Positions 35,131 to 45,092 of a DNA stretch of 64,000 nucleotides are shown piece by piece. Position 1 is the stretch's first letter. Each line of letters opens with the position of its first letter. This DNA comes from an uncultured Acetatifactor sp. (GTDB lineage Bacteria; Bacillota; Clostridia; Lachnospirales; Lachnospiraceae): assembly GCA_910584865.1 (NCBI GenBank), contig CAJUCE010000011.1, positions 62,001-126,000 of the forward strand, given 5' to 3'. The translations under genes were made by a program, and so were the position numbers. The notes beneath the pieces were generated by a model. That model was not told the DNA's origin, made no database searches, and worked only from the letters and a program-made list of their open reading frames with translations.

Positions 35131-37443
35131 ATGCCTGTCAAAAAAATACAAATAAAGTATATCTTAATCGGAGTGCAGATATTGATATTGCTTCTTGCCG
35201 CGGGTTCATGGCTGATCAATCGCAGCCGCGCCTACAGCCGGGTCTTCACGATAGAAGACTACAACCTGTCAAAAGAAGCCGTCATAGAGGACGACATCTC
35301 TGTAAAAGGCACCGGAAGCGAAGGCGGTGTCTTTCTCTCCACCCCTCCTCTCCGTTTGGATCGTGGCATTTATCATATTCAGATTGATTACAGCACTGAC
35401 TATGCAGGCAGCAGCGCTTCCGTCGTCTCCGGTTTGAGCTCTCTGGAAATGCACTGCTCCCCCATAGAATTGAGCCCTGCTTCTCTCAGTGCGCTTCTGC
35501 CACTGGAAATCACCCGGGATACGGATGATTTGATTATCGAAATTTCTTTTTCCGGGCAGGGTCATCTTAGTATCGCCAAAATCGGCATTTTTGAAACCAG
35601 CGATCTTTATAAAAAGAATCTATTCCGCGCTTTTTTGTTATGCATACTGATCAATTTCGGCTGGTTTTTCAAATGCAGTGAAATCCGGCAGCGAAAAATC
35701 ATCCTGGCTCTGTCAGGAATTTTCCTGGTTTCATGCTATCCTCTCTATAATGATTATCTCACAGCAGGCCATGACCTGCCTTTCCATCTGCTTCGCATCG
35801 AGGCCATCAGTCAGGGGCTTTCCTTCGGTTCCTTTCCGGTGAAGCTTCACCCGCTGTGGGCCAATGGACATGGATACGCTGTCGGGATCTTCTATGGAGA
35901 TGCCTTTCTCTACTTTCCGGCATTCTTACGGCTGCTGGGCTTTTCCATCCAGTCCGCCTACAAGATGTTCGTTGCTCTCATCAACCTGGGAACCATTTTA
36001 TGCAGCTACTACGCATTCCGCAAAATGTTCTCCAGCAAGAAATCCGGTCTCATCGGCTGTATCGCCTATACGCTGGCGCCTTATCGTTTGATGGACCTGT
36101 ATACCAGGGCTTCTGTGGGCGAATATACCGCCATGATGGTTCTGCCACTGATTCTCTGCGGGTTTTACATGATTTTCCATTATTCCAAAGAGAAATTCTG
36201 GTGGAAGGCATCTCTCCTGACCGCTTTCGGTCTGACCGGACTGATACAGTCCCATGTCCTGAGCGGTCTCATGGTCGGTTTTGTGATCATACTATCCTGT
36301 ATTCTGCTCTTCCAGCAGGTTTTCAGGCGTCATACCTTCCGCGCGCTTCTTTCCGCCGCCGGATTGACGATCCTGCTGAATTTGAATTTTACCGTGCCCT
36401 TTCTTGATTTTTATCAGGAAGATATCATGGTCAATTCCCCTGACTGGACAGGCCGCGCGGCAGGCTCCTTTCAGGCGGGAGGCATGTTTCCGGTACAGCT
36501 CTTTACGCTGTTTCAGAAAAGCAATGGCGGCGCCTGGTCTGTCCTGGCCGGCGTTTCCAATGAGGCTACTTACGGAATCGGTATCCTGCTCACAATCGGT
36601 ATCCTGCTTTTCGTATACCTGCTGTGTATCCGCCGGCAGGACTGCCGCGGCGTTCAAAACTACCGCGCAGCATTCGTCAGCATGCTGCTCAGCGTATTGC
36701 TCCTGTACATGTGTACCTGCTATTTCCCCTGGGACAGGCTCGCTTCCATGGGAAAAGGCATGGATAACATTATTTCCAGCCTGCAGTTCCCCTGGCGCTT
36801 TCTTGCCCCTGCCACAGTATTGCTGACCTTTGTATTGTGTTACGGATTCGATATGGCTGACAGACTCTTCTCCGAAAAGGCCGTACTGCTTTTGACCGGC
36901 TGTATGGTTCTCTTTGCGGTGAATGTGGGATGGTATTTTTATGATTTCGCATTTTCCGGAGATCCTTATCGTGTGTACGATACCCATGAACTGTATACAA
37001 TGCAAATGTATTCCTATGATTATCTGCCTGAGGGAACTGATCCGGATGAAATTCGGGAGAATGCAGTCCAATGTGTCAATACGGCGCCTCTGGAAGCTTA
37101 CCGGAAACAGGGAACCACTATCGACTGTATTGTGTCCGCTGACCAAAAGGGCGGCTACGTGGAATTTCCTCTGATTTACTATAAATACTACCGGTGCACG
37201 GATATGGATACCGGTGAAGCGCTTGCCGTATCGGCAGGCTGGAACAATACAGTCCGCGTCACATTGCCCGCCGGCTATTCCGGCCATATTGAGATCCGTT
37301 TTGCGGAACCCTGGTTCTGGCGGCTGGCCGAGGCAGTATCCTTCCTCACCTTTGTCGGAGCGGTGATCGCGCTGTTCCTGCACTCCTCTGCCCGGGAGAG
37401 GTTGACTGTGCGGTTCCTGCATTCTCCTTCCCGAGAACGGTGA
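35131..37443 (+). CDS. GT-C-type polytopic membrane protein (6-PTPS-related/YfhO-like)
   Basis: A protein of 770 residues. An N-terminal membrane segment is followed by an extracytoplasmic beta-rich stretch to about residue 165, then about ten membrane helices. Between helices lies AGHDLPFHLLRIEAISQGL, the acidic loop typical of the 6-pyruvoyl-tetrahydropterin-synthase-related membrane family, whose GT-C fold suggests transfer of lipid-linked sugars. The last helix is VAGAV-like and is followed by HSSARERLTVRFLHSPSRER. That tail is produced by a 38-bp tandem repeat running through the stop codon, so the original C-terminus was probably different. Confidence 0.75.
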   Translation: MPVKKIQIKYILIGVQILILLLAAGSWLINRSRAYSRVFTIEDYNLSKEAVIEDDISVKGTGSEGGVFLSTPPLRLDRGIYHIQIDYSTDYAGSSASVVSGLSSLEMHCSPIELSPASLSALLPLEITRDTDDLIIEISFSGQGHLSIAKIGIFETSDLYKKNLFRAFLLCILINFGWFFKCSEIRQRKIILALSGIFLVSCYPLYNDYLTAGHDLPFHLLRIEAISQGLSFGSFPVKLHPLWANGHGYAVGIFYGDAFLYFPAFLRLLGFSIQSAYKMFVALINLGTILCSYYAFRKMFSSKKSGLIGCIAYTLAPYRLMDLYTRASVGEYTAMMVLPLILCGFYMIFHYSKEKFWWKASLLTAFGLTGLIQSHVLSGLMVGFVIILSCILLFQQVFRRHTFRALLSAAGLTILLNLNFTVPFLDFYQEDIMVNSPDWTGRAAGSFQAGGMFPVQLFTLFQKSNGGAWSVLAGVSNEATYGIGILLTIGILLFVYLLCIRRQDCRGVQNYRAAFVSMLLSVLLLYMCTCYFPWDRLASMGKGMDNIISSLQFPWRFLAPATVLLTFVLCYGFDMADRLFSEKAVLLLTGCMVLFAVNVGWYFYDFAFSGDPYRVYDTHELYTMQMYSYDYLPEGTDPDEIRENAVQCVNTAPLEAYRKQGTTIDCIVSADQKGGYVEFPLIYYKYYRCTDMDTGEALAVSAGWNNTVRVTLPAGYSGHIEIRFAEPWFWRLAEAVSFLTFVGAVIALFLHSSARERLTVRFLHSPSRER

Positions 37444-37548
37444 TTGTGTGGTTCCTTCACCCTCCATCCAGAGAGCAGTGATTGCACCGCTTCATCACTC
37501 TCCTTTCAGAGAGCGATGATTGCACTGTTCCTTCGTGCTCCTGCCCGG
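37358..37548. repeat. 38-bp tandem repeat, five degenerate units over a gene end
   Basis: Units start at 37358, 37396, 37435, 37473 and 37511 (for example GAGCGGTGATCGCGCTGTTC and GAGCAGTGATTGCACCGCTT). The second is 39 bp. The first two and a few bases of the third encode the end of the membrane protein; the rest is non-coding. The following 37549-37674 shows nothing recognisable. Confidence 0.8.
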
Positions 37549-37674
37549 GTGCACCAATATACCCCTCAGATAATACATTGTGCTGCTATCCACAGAAACA
37601 AGGCAAAGCAAAAGGCTATGGAACAGAGCTTGCCAAACAACATCCCGGCATTGATACCAGCATAAATGCCGACT

Positions 37675-39147
37675 CTATTGGGGCCTTTCATGAATTGCCG
37701 TTTTCAAAATCCAATCCACCGCCGCCTCTGCTTGTACGGGCAGAGGCCCGGGAATAACAGTCTGGCTGCCCTGCCGCTCCTCCGATCCTGCATAGAAGGT
37801 GTCCAGGGCATATCTGGCCAGTAAGCCCGAGACGCGGCCTCTCTCCGCGGAATCCTCCGTCCCCAGCACAACAACTACCAAATCGTGGTCTATCGCTCCG
37901 TCATCCGCAGCCAGAGAAGTAACCAGGCAGGCTCCGGCTTTGTTGGTGGTTCCTGTCTTCAGGCCGGTGACCTGAGGCAGATTGCGCAGGAGCGGATTGG
38001 TGTTGCGCACTTCCAGCTCCAGGGACTCCAGCGCTGCAATCTGCTGTGAAGTGATTTCCTTCACCTGTGGATAGACATTCAGCAGATAAGATACCAGCCG
38101 GAACATATCTTCCGCACTCATGCGGTTCTGCCGCTTTGCGGGAATGGGATCCTGTGTATAAACAGGCAAACCGTTGCTGTTAAAAAAGACTGCCTGAGAA
38201 AGTCCGATCTCCGCCGCTTTCTGATTCATCAGCTCCACGAAAACCTCCTCTGAGCCTGCCACAGCTTCCGCCAGACACAGAGCGCATTCGTTGCTGGAAG
38301 GCAGCAGGGCTCCTGTGAGAAGATCCTGCACGGTAATCTGCTGTCCTGCTTCCATGGGAATCACCCCGTCCGATGATTCAGAGAGCAGCGCAGCCGCCTG
38401 GGAAACGGTGATCAAATCTTCCCTTTTCAGTTGTCCTGCCGAGATGGCATCCATGGCCAGAAGACAGGTCATCAGCTTGGAAGTACTGGCGATCGGATAT
38501 GACATATCAGCCTGATACTGATAATAAATCTCCCCTGTGGTAGCATCTCCCGCCAGTACACTGTTGACTCCGTAAAAGTACCCGGCCCGCTCCAACTCCT
38601 CAGGGGAGACGGAAAGCGGCTCCTGGGTGCGAATCTGCAAAGACCCCTCAGCCAAAGTGGCAATATTCACATCCAGAATCATAGCCAGATCCGCCGCTGT
38701 AATAAAACAATCGTAATCACCGGAAGGCAGATTTGTAATCATCGTATAGTAAGATACCGCTTCCCCATTTATCTTAAATTCGTTTCTCCGAAGAGAGGCC
38801 TCCGGAAGCGCTTCCTCCTCCGAAAAGATATTTTCCCATGGAATCGCTTCCGTTCCCACCGGTACATACTCTCCGCCCGGTGTCAGCGCTACTGCACTTT
38901 TCGTAATCTCCAGGGAGAATGCTTTCTCCGTACCCTTCAGGAGCACGGCGATGTCCCTCAGGGAAAAGTAGGTATTATTGGCGTAATCGCAATCCAGAGT
39001 TTTTACGGCTGCGGCTGCGCCGTCGTCCGCCTGTATCTGACAGGTTCCGGGAATCCGGAAAGCTGCTGCCGTTTCGACGGACGATAGCGGCCATATCAAC
39101 ACAAGGCACAGCAGAAAAAAGCTGATTTTTTTTCGTATTGTTCTCAT
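37675..39147 (-). CDS. D-alanyl-D-alanine carboxypeptidase (S11, DacA-like)
   Basis: A protein of 490 residues with a signal peptide (residues 1-29). Residues about 30-180 resemble a copper-amine-oxidase N-terminal-like module (NTYFSLRDIAVLLKG, NEFKINGEAV), common in exported clostridial proteins. The peptidase follows with the active-site STSK (IASTSKLMT), SSN (LLPSSNECA) and KTG (GLKTGTTN). It trims the terminal D-Ala of peptidoglycan pentapeptides. The arrangement of module plus PBP5 domain is unusual but seen in Clostridia. The start follows GGAAGGGAG. Confidence 0.88.
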   Translation of the reverse strand: MRTIRKKISFFLLCLVLIWPLSSVETAAAFRIPGTCQIQADDGAAAAVKTLDCDYANNTYFSLRDIAVLLKGTEKAFSLEITKSAVALTPGGEYVPVGTEAIPWENIFSEEEALPEASLRRNEFKINGEAVSYYTMITNLPSGDYDCFITAADLAMILDVNIATLAEGSLQIRTQEPLSVSPEELERAGYFYGVNSVLAGDATTGEIYYQYQADMSYPIASTSKLMTCLLAMDAISAGQLKREDLITVSQAAALLSESSDGVIPMEAGQQITVQDLLTGALLPSSNECALCLAEAVAGSEEVFVELMNQKAAEIGLSQAVFFNSNGLPVYTQDPIPAKRQNRMSAEDMFRLVSYLLNVYPQVKEITSQQIAALESLELEVRNTNPLLRNLPQVTGLKTGTTNKAGACLVTSLAADDGAIDHDLVVVVLGTEDSAERGRVSGLLARYALDTFYAGSEERQGSQTVIPGPLPVQAEAAVDWILKTAIHERPQ

Positions 39148-39219
39148 TAGATCTCCCTTCCTTACTGCGATCCATATTGCTTAGTTTTCATTTTTTGCCG
39201 TTTTCCGGAGCAGTGGCAG

Positions 39220-39954
39220 TTATTCATTTTCCGTCCGTTCCAGGAAATACGCTGCCGGGTACTGCCCCGCGGACTCTCCAAAAACCTCGTCCCCCGCCTC
39301 CCCTGTCAAGATCAGACAGTCCTCCTCCCGGATATATCGCTCCGCTTTTGTAACCACAGTTCCTCCGACATCAAACTGTCTGAGGAGGACACCTTCCGAG
39401 ACCTCATATGTTCCGCTGCCGTCATACCCGGCCTGCAGTTCCTCCAAAGAAGGCAGAAGTGCCGGACCGCTGGTCATAAGATATGAGACGGTGGACATCC
39501 CGAAAGTCTCGGTTATCAAAGCTTCCACCGCTTCCCCATCTGTGCCGCCCCCGTAGCCTGCCATGCGCAGCCTCTCGGCCACAAGCCCACGGAAGTCTTC
39601 CGCAAATACCTCATAAGCCGCCTGTTTACAGGTCTCGTAGCTTTCCGGAGACACACTGCATCGGAAATTCCCCCTGGAACGCTCTGTCTCCTCTATGGTC
39701 AGACTGACCTGAATGGTCAAATCCCGCATTCGTTCTTCCATTTCTTCCAGCGTGATGGATACTGCATCTATATCCTGCAGCCACCCATAAGCTCTGGCAG
39801 CTGCCTGCCCTGTCATATCCAGCTGCCCGGTCCACTCTCCGGTAAGATCCCTGCTGCCCGGCGCAAAAAAATGGAGATATGCCAAAAGCGCTGTGGATAG
39901 AGCTAAACTTAGAACCAACAGGGCACATATCACATTTTTAACGTTTTTTCTCAT
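39220..39954 (-). CDS. Exported protein of unknown function
   Basis: A protein of 244 residues with an uncleaved-looking N-terminal membrane segment (VICALLVLSLALSTALLAYL) and an extracytoplasmic acidic domain (DLTGEWTGQLDMTG). The GEWxGxLD start resembles small lipocalin-like secreted domains, but no family is certain. A ribosome site AAAGGGGG precedes the ATG. It ends 73 bp before the carboxypeptidase gene in the same direction and may be cotranscribed. Confidence 0.6.
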   Translation of the reverse strand: MRKNVKNVICALLVLSLALSTALLAYLHFFAPGSRDLTGEWTGQLDMTGQAAARAYGWLQDIDAVSITLEEMEERMRDLTIQVSLTIEETERSRGNFRCSVSPESYETCKQAAYEVFAEDFRGLVAERLRMAGYGGGTDGEAVEALITETFGMSTVSYLMTSGPALLPSLEELQAGYDGSGTYEVSEGVLLRQFDVGGTVVTKAERYIREEDCLILTGEAGDEVFGESAGQYPAAYFLERTENE

Positions 39955-39987
39955 AAAACCCCCTTTATGTAATGGAATTCAAATATA

Positions 39988-41233
39988 CTATTCCTGTTTT
40001 ATGCCATCTCCATACATCATCGACTGCTCCGCCACCATAGACAAATTCTGCGGCATGCCATATGTATATGCCTCAGACTTCTCCGATATTTTAGTCCCTT
40101 TCTTCCTCAGCTCCCGATACACAGCCTCTGCCAATGCACTCATAATCGCATTATATTTAGCCGTATCCTCAAACAAACTCTGATACGATTCCTGTGCTTC
40201 CATATATCCGTCCTGTGCAGCCGTACCGAAAGCTGACAATCTCCCCATTCTCATCCCGCTGTGTTCTTTCCACCACAATTTTGTTATATCCAAACTCTAC
40301 CGTCTCAAATATTTTACTCTCACAATAGATTCCGCTCTTATCTCCGTACACAGCGCAGTTTTCAAAAGAACCATACGCATTCACAATCAATTCCCGGCAC
40401 TTATCAGTAATATCATTTCTTTTCGTTCCAATGCTCTTTCTTCTTGCCTCATAACAGTGAGAAGCATCTATAAGCTGTACTTTTCCCTCCCTATATGCCG
40501 GTTTATTCTTCGAACAAATCCAAATGTACGTACTGATACCCGTATTCATGAACATATCCGTAGAAAGCTGGACAATACAGTCCAGCCAGTCATTTTCCAA
40601 AATATATCTTCGAATCTCTGAAGGACCGCTTCCGGCATCTCCAGAAAACAGCGGAGAACCGTTTTGTATAATTGCCATCTTTCCATATGGCACAAGTTTG
40701 GAAAGCCCGTTTAACACAAATAACTGCTGCCCGTCACTGATTTTGGGAAGCCCGGGCGCAAATCTGTCCTGTTCTCCTCTTGCCGCTTCTTCCTCCACTT
40801 TTTTCTGTTCCCGTTTCCAGTCAATTCCAAAAGGGGGATTGAAAGTACAATAATCAAATGTAAAACCTTCAAACTGATCATCTGACAAGGTATCCCCAAA
40901 CCGCATATTATCCGGATCTCCGCCGCGAATCATCATATCTGCTTTCGCTATCGCATAGGTAGACGGATTAAACTCCTGACCAAAGCATGTAACCTCTATA
41001 TCGCTGTTCAAATCATGGATTCTCTCCTCCATACAGGAAAGCATCTGAGATGTTCCCATCGTCATATCATAAACCGTCATTCCCCCTATGTCTAAGTTGG
41101 CATCCGCAAGCAGTAAATCTGTCATAAGATAGATAATATCCCTGCTGGTAAAGTGTGCACCTGCTTCCTCTCCAAAGGACTCTGAAAAGCAGCGCACTAA
41201 GTCCTCAAAAATATAACCGCAATCCACAGCCAA
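39988..41233 (-). pseudogene. Type I restriction-modification scar: hsdM fragment joined to an hsdR-like end
   Basis: The frame 41233-40169 matches the middle and end of HsdM: FTSRDIIYLMTDLLL, YDMTMGTSQML (SAM site) and NPPFGIDW (catalytic). It starts at a TTG with no ribosome site and lacks the N-terminal 140 or so residues. Near 40240 the HsdM similarity stops (DENGEIV). From there another frame continues with SLFEDTAKYNAIMSALAEAV, which resembles the end of a type I restriction subunit, to a stop at 39988. A deletion from hsdM into hsdR, plus loss of the 5' end, is the simplest reading. No specificity subunit is present. Confidence 0.7.
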
Positions 41234-41245
41234 AAAAGTCCCCCC

Positions 41246-44014
41246 TCATTCATCCTCCGTCCCTCCCCCAAGCCAGGATTCCAACGACTCCTTCATCTTA
41301 TTATAAATATCCTGATAATCATACCCCTCGCCCACCAGGTCTACGGTCTCTTCTATAAAGAGCTTCATCTCCTCCCTGCTGAATTTCTTCAGGATCTCAT
41401 CCTCCAGCTTCCGTGCCTCCTGGCCGTATCTGGTCCTGATTTCCGACATGGTATCCGCGAATATGTTTTCCTCACATCCCAGGGAGCGGCTCAATTCTCG
41501 CAGATAGGTATCATTGTCCACATTCATGGGCGGTGTCAGCTCCCCGTTCTGGGTTTTCCTGATGGAATCCTGGATATCTTCCACCTTCTGATTGTGCCGC
41601 GAGGTCTCCAGATCAAGCTCCGCCTGCTTTTGGGATCCTATATCGGCCTGCATATCCGCAACTTCCCGATCCCGTTTATCCTGGATCTCGTCATGCTTGT
41701 CAAAAAAGCTCCCCTCGTCTTCCATTTCAAAGCGATAAGAGTCGCCATTCAGGTTCACATCCCCGAAGATTTCGTCCGCCTCCTTCAGATCCCCGTAAAA
41801 ACCATAGAAATCCAGCCCCAGCCCCAGAGCATCCATAAACAGATCTCCTGCGCTTACATCCCCGGTTCCTGCCAGATAATCCGCAAGATCTTTCCCTGTG
41901 GCGGCACTGTCCCCCAGGGTGGAAACCACATCCGAAACCAGATTCCCGCCATAGAACAGCTTCACGGCCGTTCCGCTGCTCCCTGCAGCCGGATTCAAGA
42001 ATCCTGCCACAAAATTTGCCAGCTCCGTGGCCGTACACAAAAAGGTCTTGCTCTCTCCTTCCTCCGGACCGAAGAAATACTGCCTGGATGTCTTCCTGAC
42101 ATAATCCCCCGCTTTCGTATCCGTACAGCCGATAGCGAAAACCCCTGCCCCGGCCAGGCAGCTTCCCGCCAGCACCCATCCCGCCGGACCTCCCAGAGCC
42201 AGGCCGATGGTCATCAAGGTCAACCCTAATATGGTGCTGAAGCCTGCATTCTGCAGAAAGCCTCCCAGATTCCGGCCCGATTCGGACCATCCGCCGTCAT
42301 CGGCCAATACGATCCCGTACCGGGAGCTGAACCACGCGACAGCCATACCCGCAGCTGCAAGCAGAAAAAGCGTCCTGGCCTTTTTCATTTTCTCCGGATC
42401 CGACATTATCCGTGGCCAGAAAATCTGCAACAGCGCAAAAATGACCATCAGCATAGTCACAATCAGGCGGATCCAGAAATGATACCCCGCCGCATACCAG
42501 AGTGTCAGACTCACCAATGCATAAATCAGAAAGCCCAGCCCCATATTGTGGAAAATAATCCTGTATTTTTCAATCCTAGGCTCCTGCCTGGTACCGGCCT
42601 CCACCTGCTTCCGATTCCCCGCGCACCGCCAGAGCATACAAAACCGTACCAGTCCGTTCTCCTTTTGGGCAAAAATTAGCAGACAATACAAGGACGCCAA
42701 AAACAGTGTAACCGGATTCATTAAGAAAAATCCCGCCGCCCACACCGCCGCATAGACAATCCACCTCTGCCGCCCACTCCCGTATCCCATGCTCCGGCAC
42801 TCGTCCGCATCCCCCGGAATCCCCAGCAGATCCATTAGGAACCCGATCTTCCTGGATTTTATCTGTCCAACCAGATGCCGTCCGATCAAAGTAATCAGCA
42901 TCAACAGCGGCCAGACCAAAAATGCGGTATCGATAGAACCCCAGTCCGCGTTCAGCCCCTTTAAAGGACTGGGCGTCCTCATGGTGCCCGCCATCAGGTA
43001 AGGGGTCAGATTCCCCCATACGGCTCTCCTGTCCAGCATAAAGGTATCGTTCAAATAGCAGGTGGCGTACATATTATAGAAAAAAAGCACGGCACCCCAG
43101 GCCAGCCAGAGAAAGGCCGACAGAAATTTTTTCTTTGCCGCCCCTTTGATCATCCCCGGAAAACCGCTGACGATTTTGTGCAGGCACCAGAACCAGAATC
43201 CAGGTCCTGTCCGTGGAAACCCTTCCGACTCCACGATTCTGCGGTATTCCGACTTATGTCCAGGGGCTTCCTCCTTTTTGGGAGCAGCCCCGTCCGCCGC
43301 ATCTCCCTCGTTTTTCAGCCTGTTAAACTCCCGCAAAATCACCCCGAACCAGCTTGCAGCACTTTGGGTATCCCGTTCCAATTCGTCATATTTTTCGGAG
43401 TCCTCTCCTCCCAGCAGATAAAGCCGGCGCTTATCCGATACCATGGCCAGCGTCAGACGATGTCTCCTTATTCGGTTACCGGAATGAATGACGGCAGCCT
43501 CTCTCACAGGATTTTCTATCTTTTCTCCGTATAGTTTTTCCCACTTTTCCGGCTGAAAGGAGGCGCTCATTCCCTTTGCCTCCAATATGCTCTCGAAAGC
43601 CATATAGAGCGCTTCCCTATCCTCCGTACACACCAGAAGGGAATTCTTTTTGTCCTGCAAAAGTCCCGCAAACTTCCCCTCCGCATAATAGAAGGTAAGG
43701 AGCTGATCCTTTTTCCGAAGCGCCTCGTTCCGAAAGCTCATGCAATGGGCGGAATTAAGCACCACCTCCAGGGCCTTCCTCAGCCCCTCCCCCATCAGCA
43801 CAGCTCCGTCCTGTTCCTCCAGGAATTTTCTTCTGGCCAGGGACTTTATTAGCTTATTATGATTTTGATAGGTCTCGGGCTCCAGAAATTCTTTCTTCAC
43901 TCCGTTGATATTTTTCCTGCCGGTCTGTTCCATCCGGATCCGCAGCAGCAGGTACAGCTCCGCCAGCCCCATTTTATATGCCGGTACCTTGATCTTTTCC
44001 TTCTGTTCCCTCAT
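41246..44014 (-). CDS. Large membrane protein of unknown function, end of ABC-importer operon
   Basis: A protein of 922 residues. The first 250 residues are soluble and include a winged-helix-like start and a PH-like stretch (GNRIRRHRLTLAMV). Eight or more membrane segments lie between about 290 and 620, for example FLSAFLWLAWGAVLFF. A glycine-rich hydrophobic part (GLALGGPAGWVLAGSCLAG) follows. The last 170 residues are acidic coiled coil. The ATG lies directly after the propeller stop, with GCGGGG upstream. I do not recognise a family. Its constant company with an importer and a propeller protein suggests a sensor or energised partner. Confidence 0.6.
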   Translation of the reverse strand: MREQKEKIKVPAYKMGLAELYLLLRIRMEQTGRKNINGVKKEFLEPETYQNHNKLIKSLARRKFLEEQDGAVLMGEGLRKALEVVLNSAHCMSFRNEALRKKDQLLTFYYAEGKFAGLLQDKKNSLLVCTEDREALYMAFESILEAKGMSASFQPEKWEKLYGEKIENPVREAAVIHSGNRIRRHRLTLAMVSDKRRLYLLGGEDSEKYDELERDTQSAASWFGVILREFNRLKNEGDAADGAAPKKEEAPGHKSEYRRIVESEGFPRTGPGFWFWCLHKIVSGFPGMIKGAAKKKFLSAFLWLAWGAVLFFYNMYATCYLNDTFMLDRRAVWGNLTPYLMAGTMRTPSPLKGLNADWGSIDTAFLVWPLLMLITLIGRHLVGQIKSRKIGFLMDLLGIPGDADECRSMGYGSGRQRWIVYAAVWAAGFFLMNPVTLFLASLYCLLIFAQKENGLVRFCMLWRCAGNRKQVEAGTRQEPRIEKYRIIFHNMGLGFLIYALVSLTLWYAAGYHFWIRLIVTMLMVIFALLQIFWPRIMSDPEKMKKARTLFLLAAAGMAVAWFSSRYGIVLADDGGWSESGRNLGGFLQNAGFSTILGLTLMTIGLALGGPAGWVLAGSCLAGAGVFAIGCTDTKAGDYVRKTSRQYFFGPEEGESKTFLCTATELANFVAGFLNPAAGSSGTAVKLFYGGNLVSDVVSTLGDSAATGKDLADYLAGTGDVSAGDLFMDALGLGLDFYGFYGDLKEADEIFGDVNLNGDSYRFEMEDEGSFFDKHDEIQDKRDREVADMQADIGSQKQAELDLETSRHNQKVEDIQDSIRKTQNGELTPPMNVDNDTYLRELSRSLGCEENIFADTMSEIRTRYGQEARKLEDEILKKFSREEMKLFIEETVDLVGEGYDYQDIYNKMKESLESWLGGGTEDE

Positions 44015-44015
44015 C

Positions 44016-45092
44016 TTATTTCCCCGCTTCCTCCAACAGACGTGTTACCGCATGCTTTTCGATTCTGGTCAGACCGTATCTGCCTGCCAGAAAAAAATAC
44101 GCATCCGACTCCACGATCTTTTTGATCTCATTATCGGACAGCCCCTCTTCCCAGGTGAGGCATATCCCCTTAAGCGGATGCTCCAGAACGGCATCCCCGC
44201 ACAAAATCAATCCGTCGCTCTCTGTGGTAATCCAAAGATGCCCTGCGCTGTCCTCATAGAGCCACCGCACCTTCTCCCCGGGTATCCCGTCCTCCACCCC
44301 AAAGGAATCCGCCACAGTATATCCCTCCAAAGACTCCTCCAACACATTCAGCCCCCCGGCTGTCAGCTGTCCGCTGGCAACCAACACCTTATCCTCCAGC
44401 GGCAATATGGCATTGATATACGGATGGGCAAGTCCCTCCCCGATGGTCAGATGCTGCCAGCTTTCCCCGCCGTCATCCTCCCGCAGGATGCTGATTCCCC
44501 CCGGCTGATTTGCCAGATAGGAACCGAACCACAACGCATCCCCATGTGCCGCCATCACATTCACCGGATCCGCCAGGAGTCCGCTCTCTTTGCTGTACTG
44601 CCTCGAAACCTGCCAGTGGCCGTCCTCCAGAACAAAGCGGTTCGCTCCTTCCATGGTTCCCACCAGCACATCCCGGTCCAGGCATAAAATGGTATTCACC
44701 CTTCCTCCGGTGAGAAGGGGCGCCCGATAATCCTCCCTGGTTCCCTCCGGATACAATACGCTGACCCCCTGATTATGGCCGATCCACACCGAGCCGTCAA
44801 AAGAACGGCAGATTTCCGCGGCATAGATTAACTCCAAATCCTCAGCCACATACCCGGTCACCTCTCCGGTCTCCGGATCCAGACATTTTACCCCGTCTCT
44901 TCCGCCCACCCACAAGCTGCCGTCCTGCGCCAGGTAGAGCGCCGATATCTCCTCCCCCTGACAGAACACCTCAAATCCTTCCATAGGCCCGGCCTGATCC
45001 TCCCCGCCGCTTCTCACCTGCCGTATCATCAGTACCGTAACGACGCAGGCAAATACCAGAAATATCCCGTTTATAACCAATCTCTTCCTCAT
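44016..45092 (-). CDS. Exported beta-propeller protein
   Basis: The ATG at 45092 (MRKRLVINGIF) overlaps the ATPase stop as ATGA, giving 358 residues. One N-terminal membrane segment anchors it outside the cell. At least five propeller blades are visible by their repeats: DGSLWVGGRDGV, DGSVWIGHNQGV, DVLVGTMEGANR, ALWFGSYL and GHLWITTESDGL. These match the periplasmic sensor propellers of two-component regulators (Reg_prop). No kinase domain is attached, so it may present ligand to the importer or to the membrane protein that follows. Confidence 0.7.
   Translation of the reverse strand: MRKRLVINGIFLVFACVVTVLMIRQVRSGGEDQAGPMEGFEVFCQGEEISALYLAQDGSLWVGGRDGVKCLDPETGEVTGYVAEDLELIYAAEICRSFDGSVWIGHNQGVSVLYPEGTREDYRAPLLTGGRVNTILCLDRDVLVGTMEGANRFVLEDGHWQVSRQYSKESGLLADPVNVMAAHGDALWFGSYLANQPGGISILREDDGGESWQHLTIGEGLAHPYINAILPLEDKVLVASGQLTAGGLNVLEESLEGYTVADSFGVEDGIPGEKVRWLYEDSAGHLWITTESDGLILCGDAVLEHPLKGICLTWEEGLSDNEIKKIVESDAYFFLAGRYGLTRIEKHAVTRLLEEAGK

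Noticed and set aside
36292..37467. Leftward 391-codon frame opposite the GT-C protein
   Set aside because: It is a shadow frame with no coding signature and no ribosome site.
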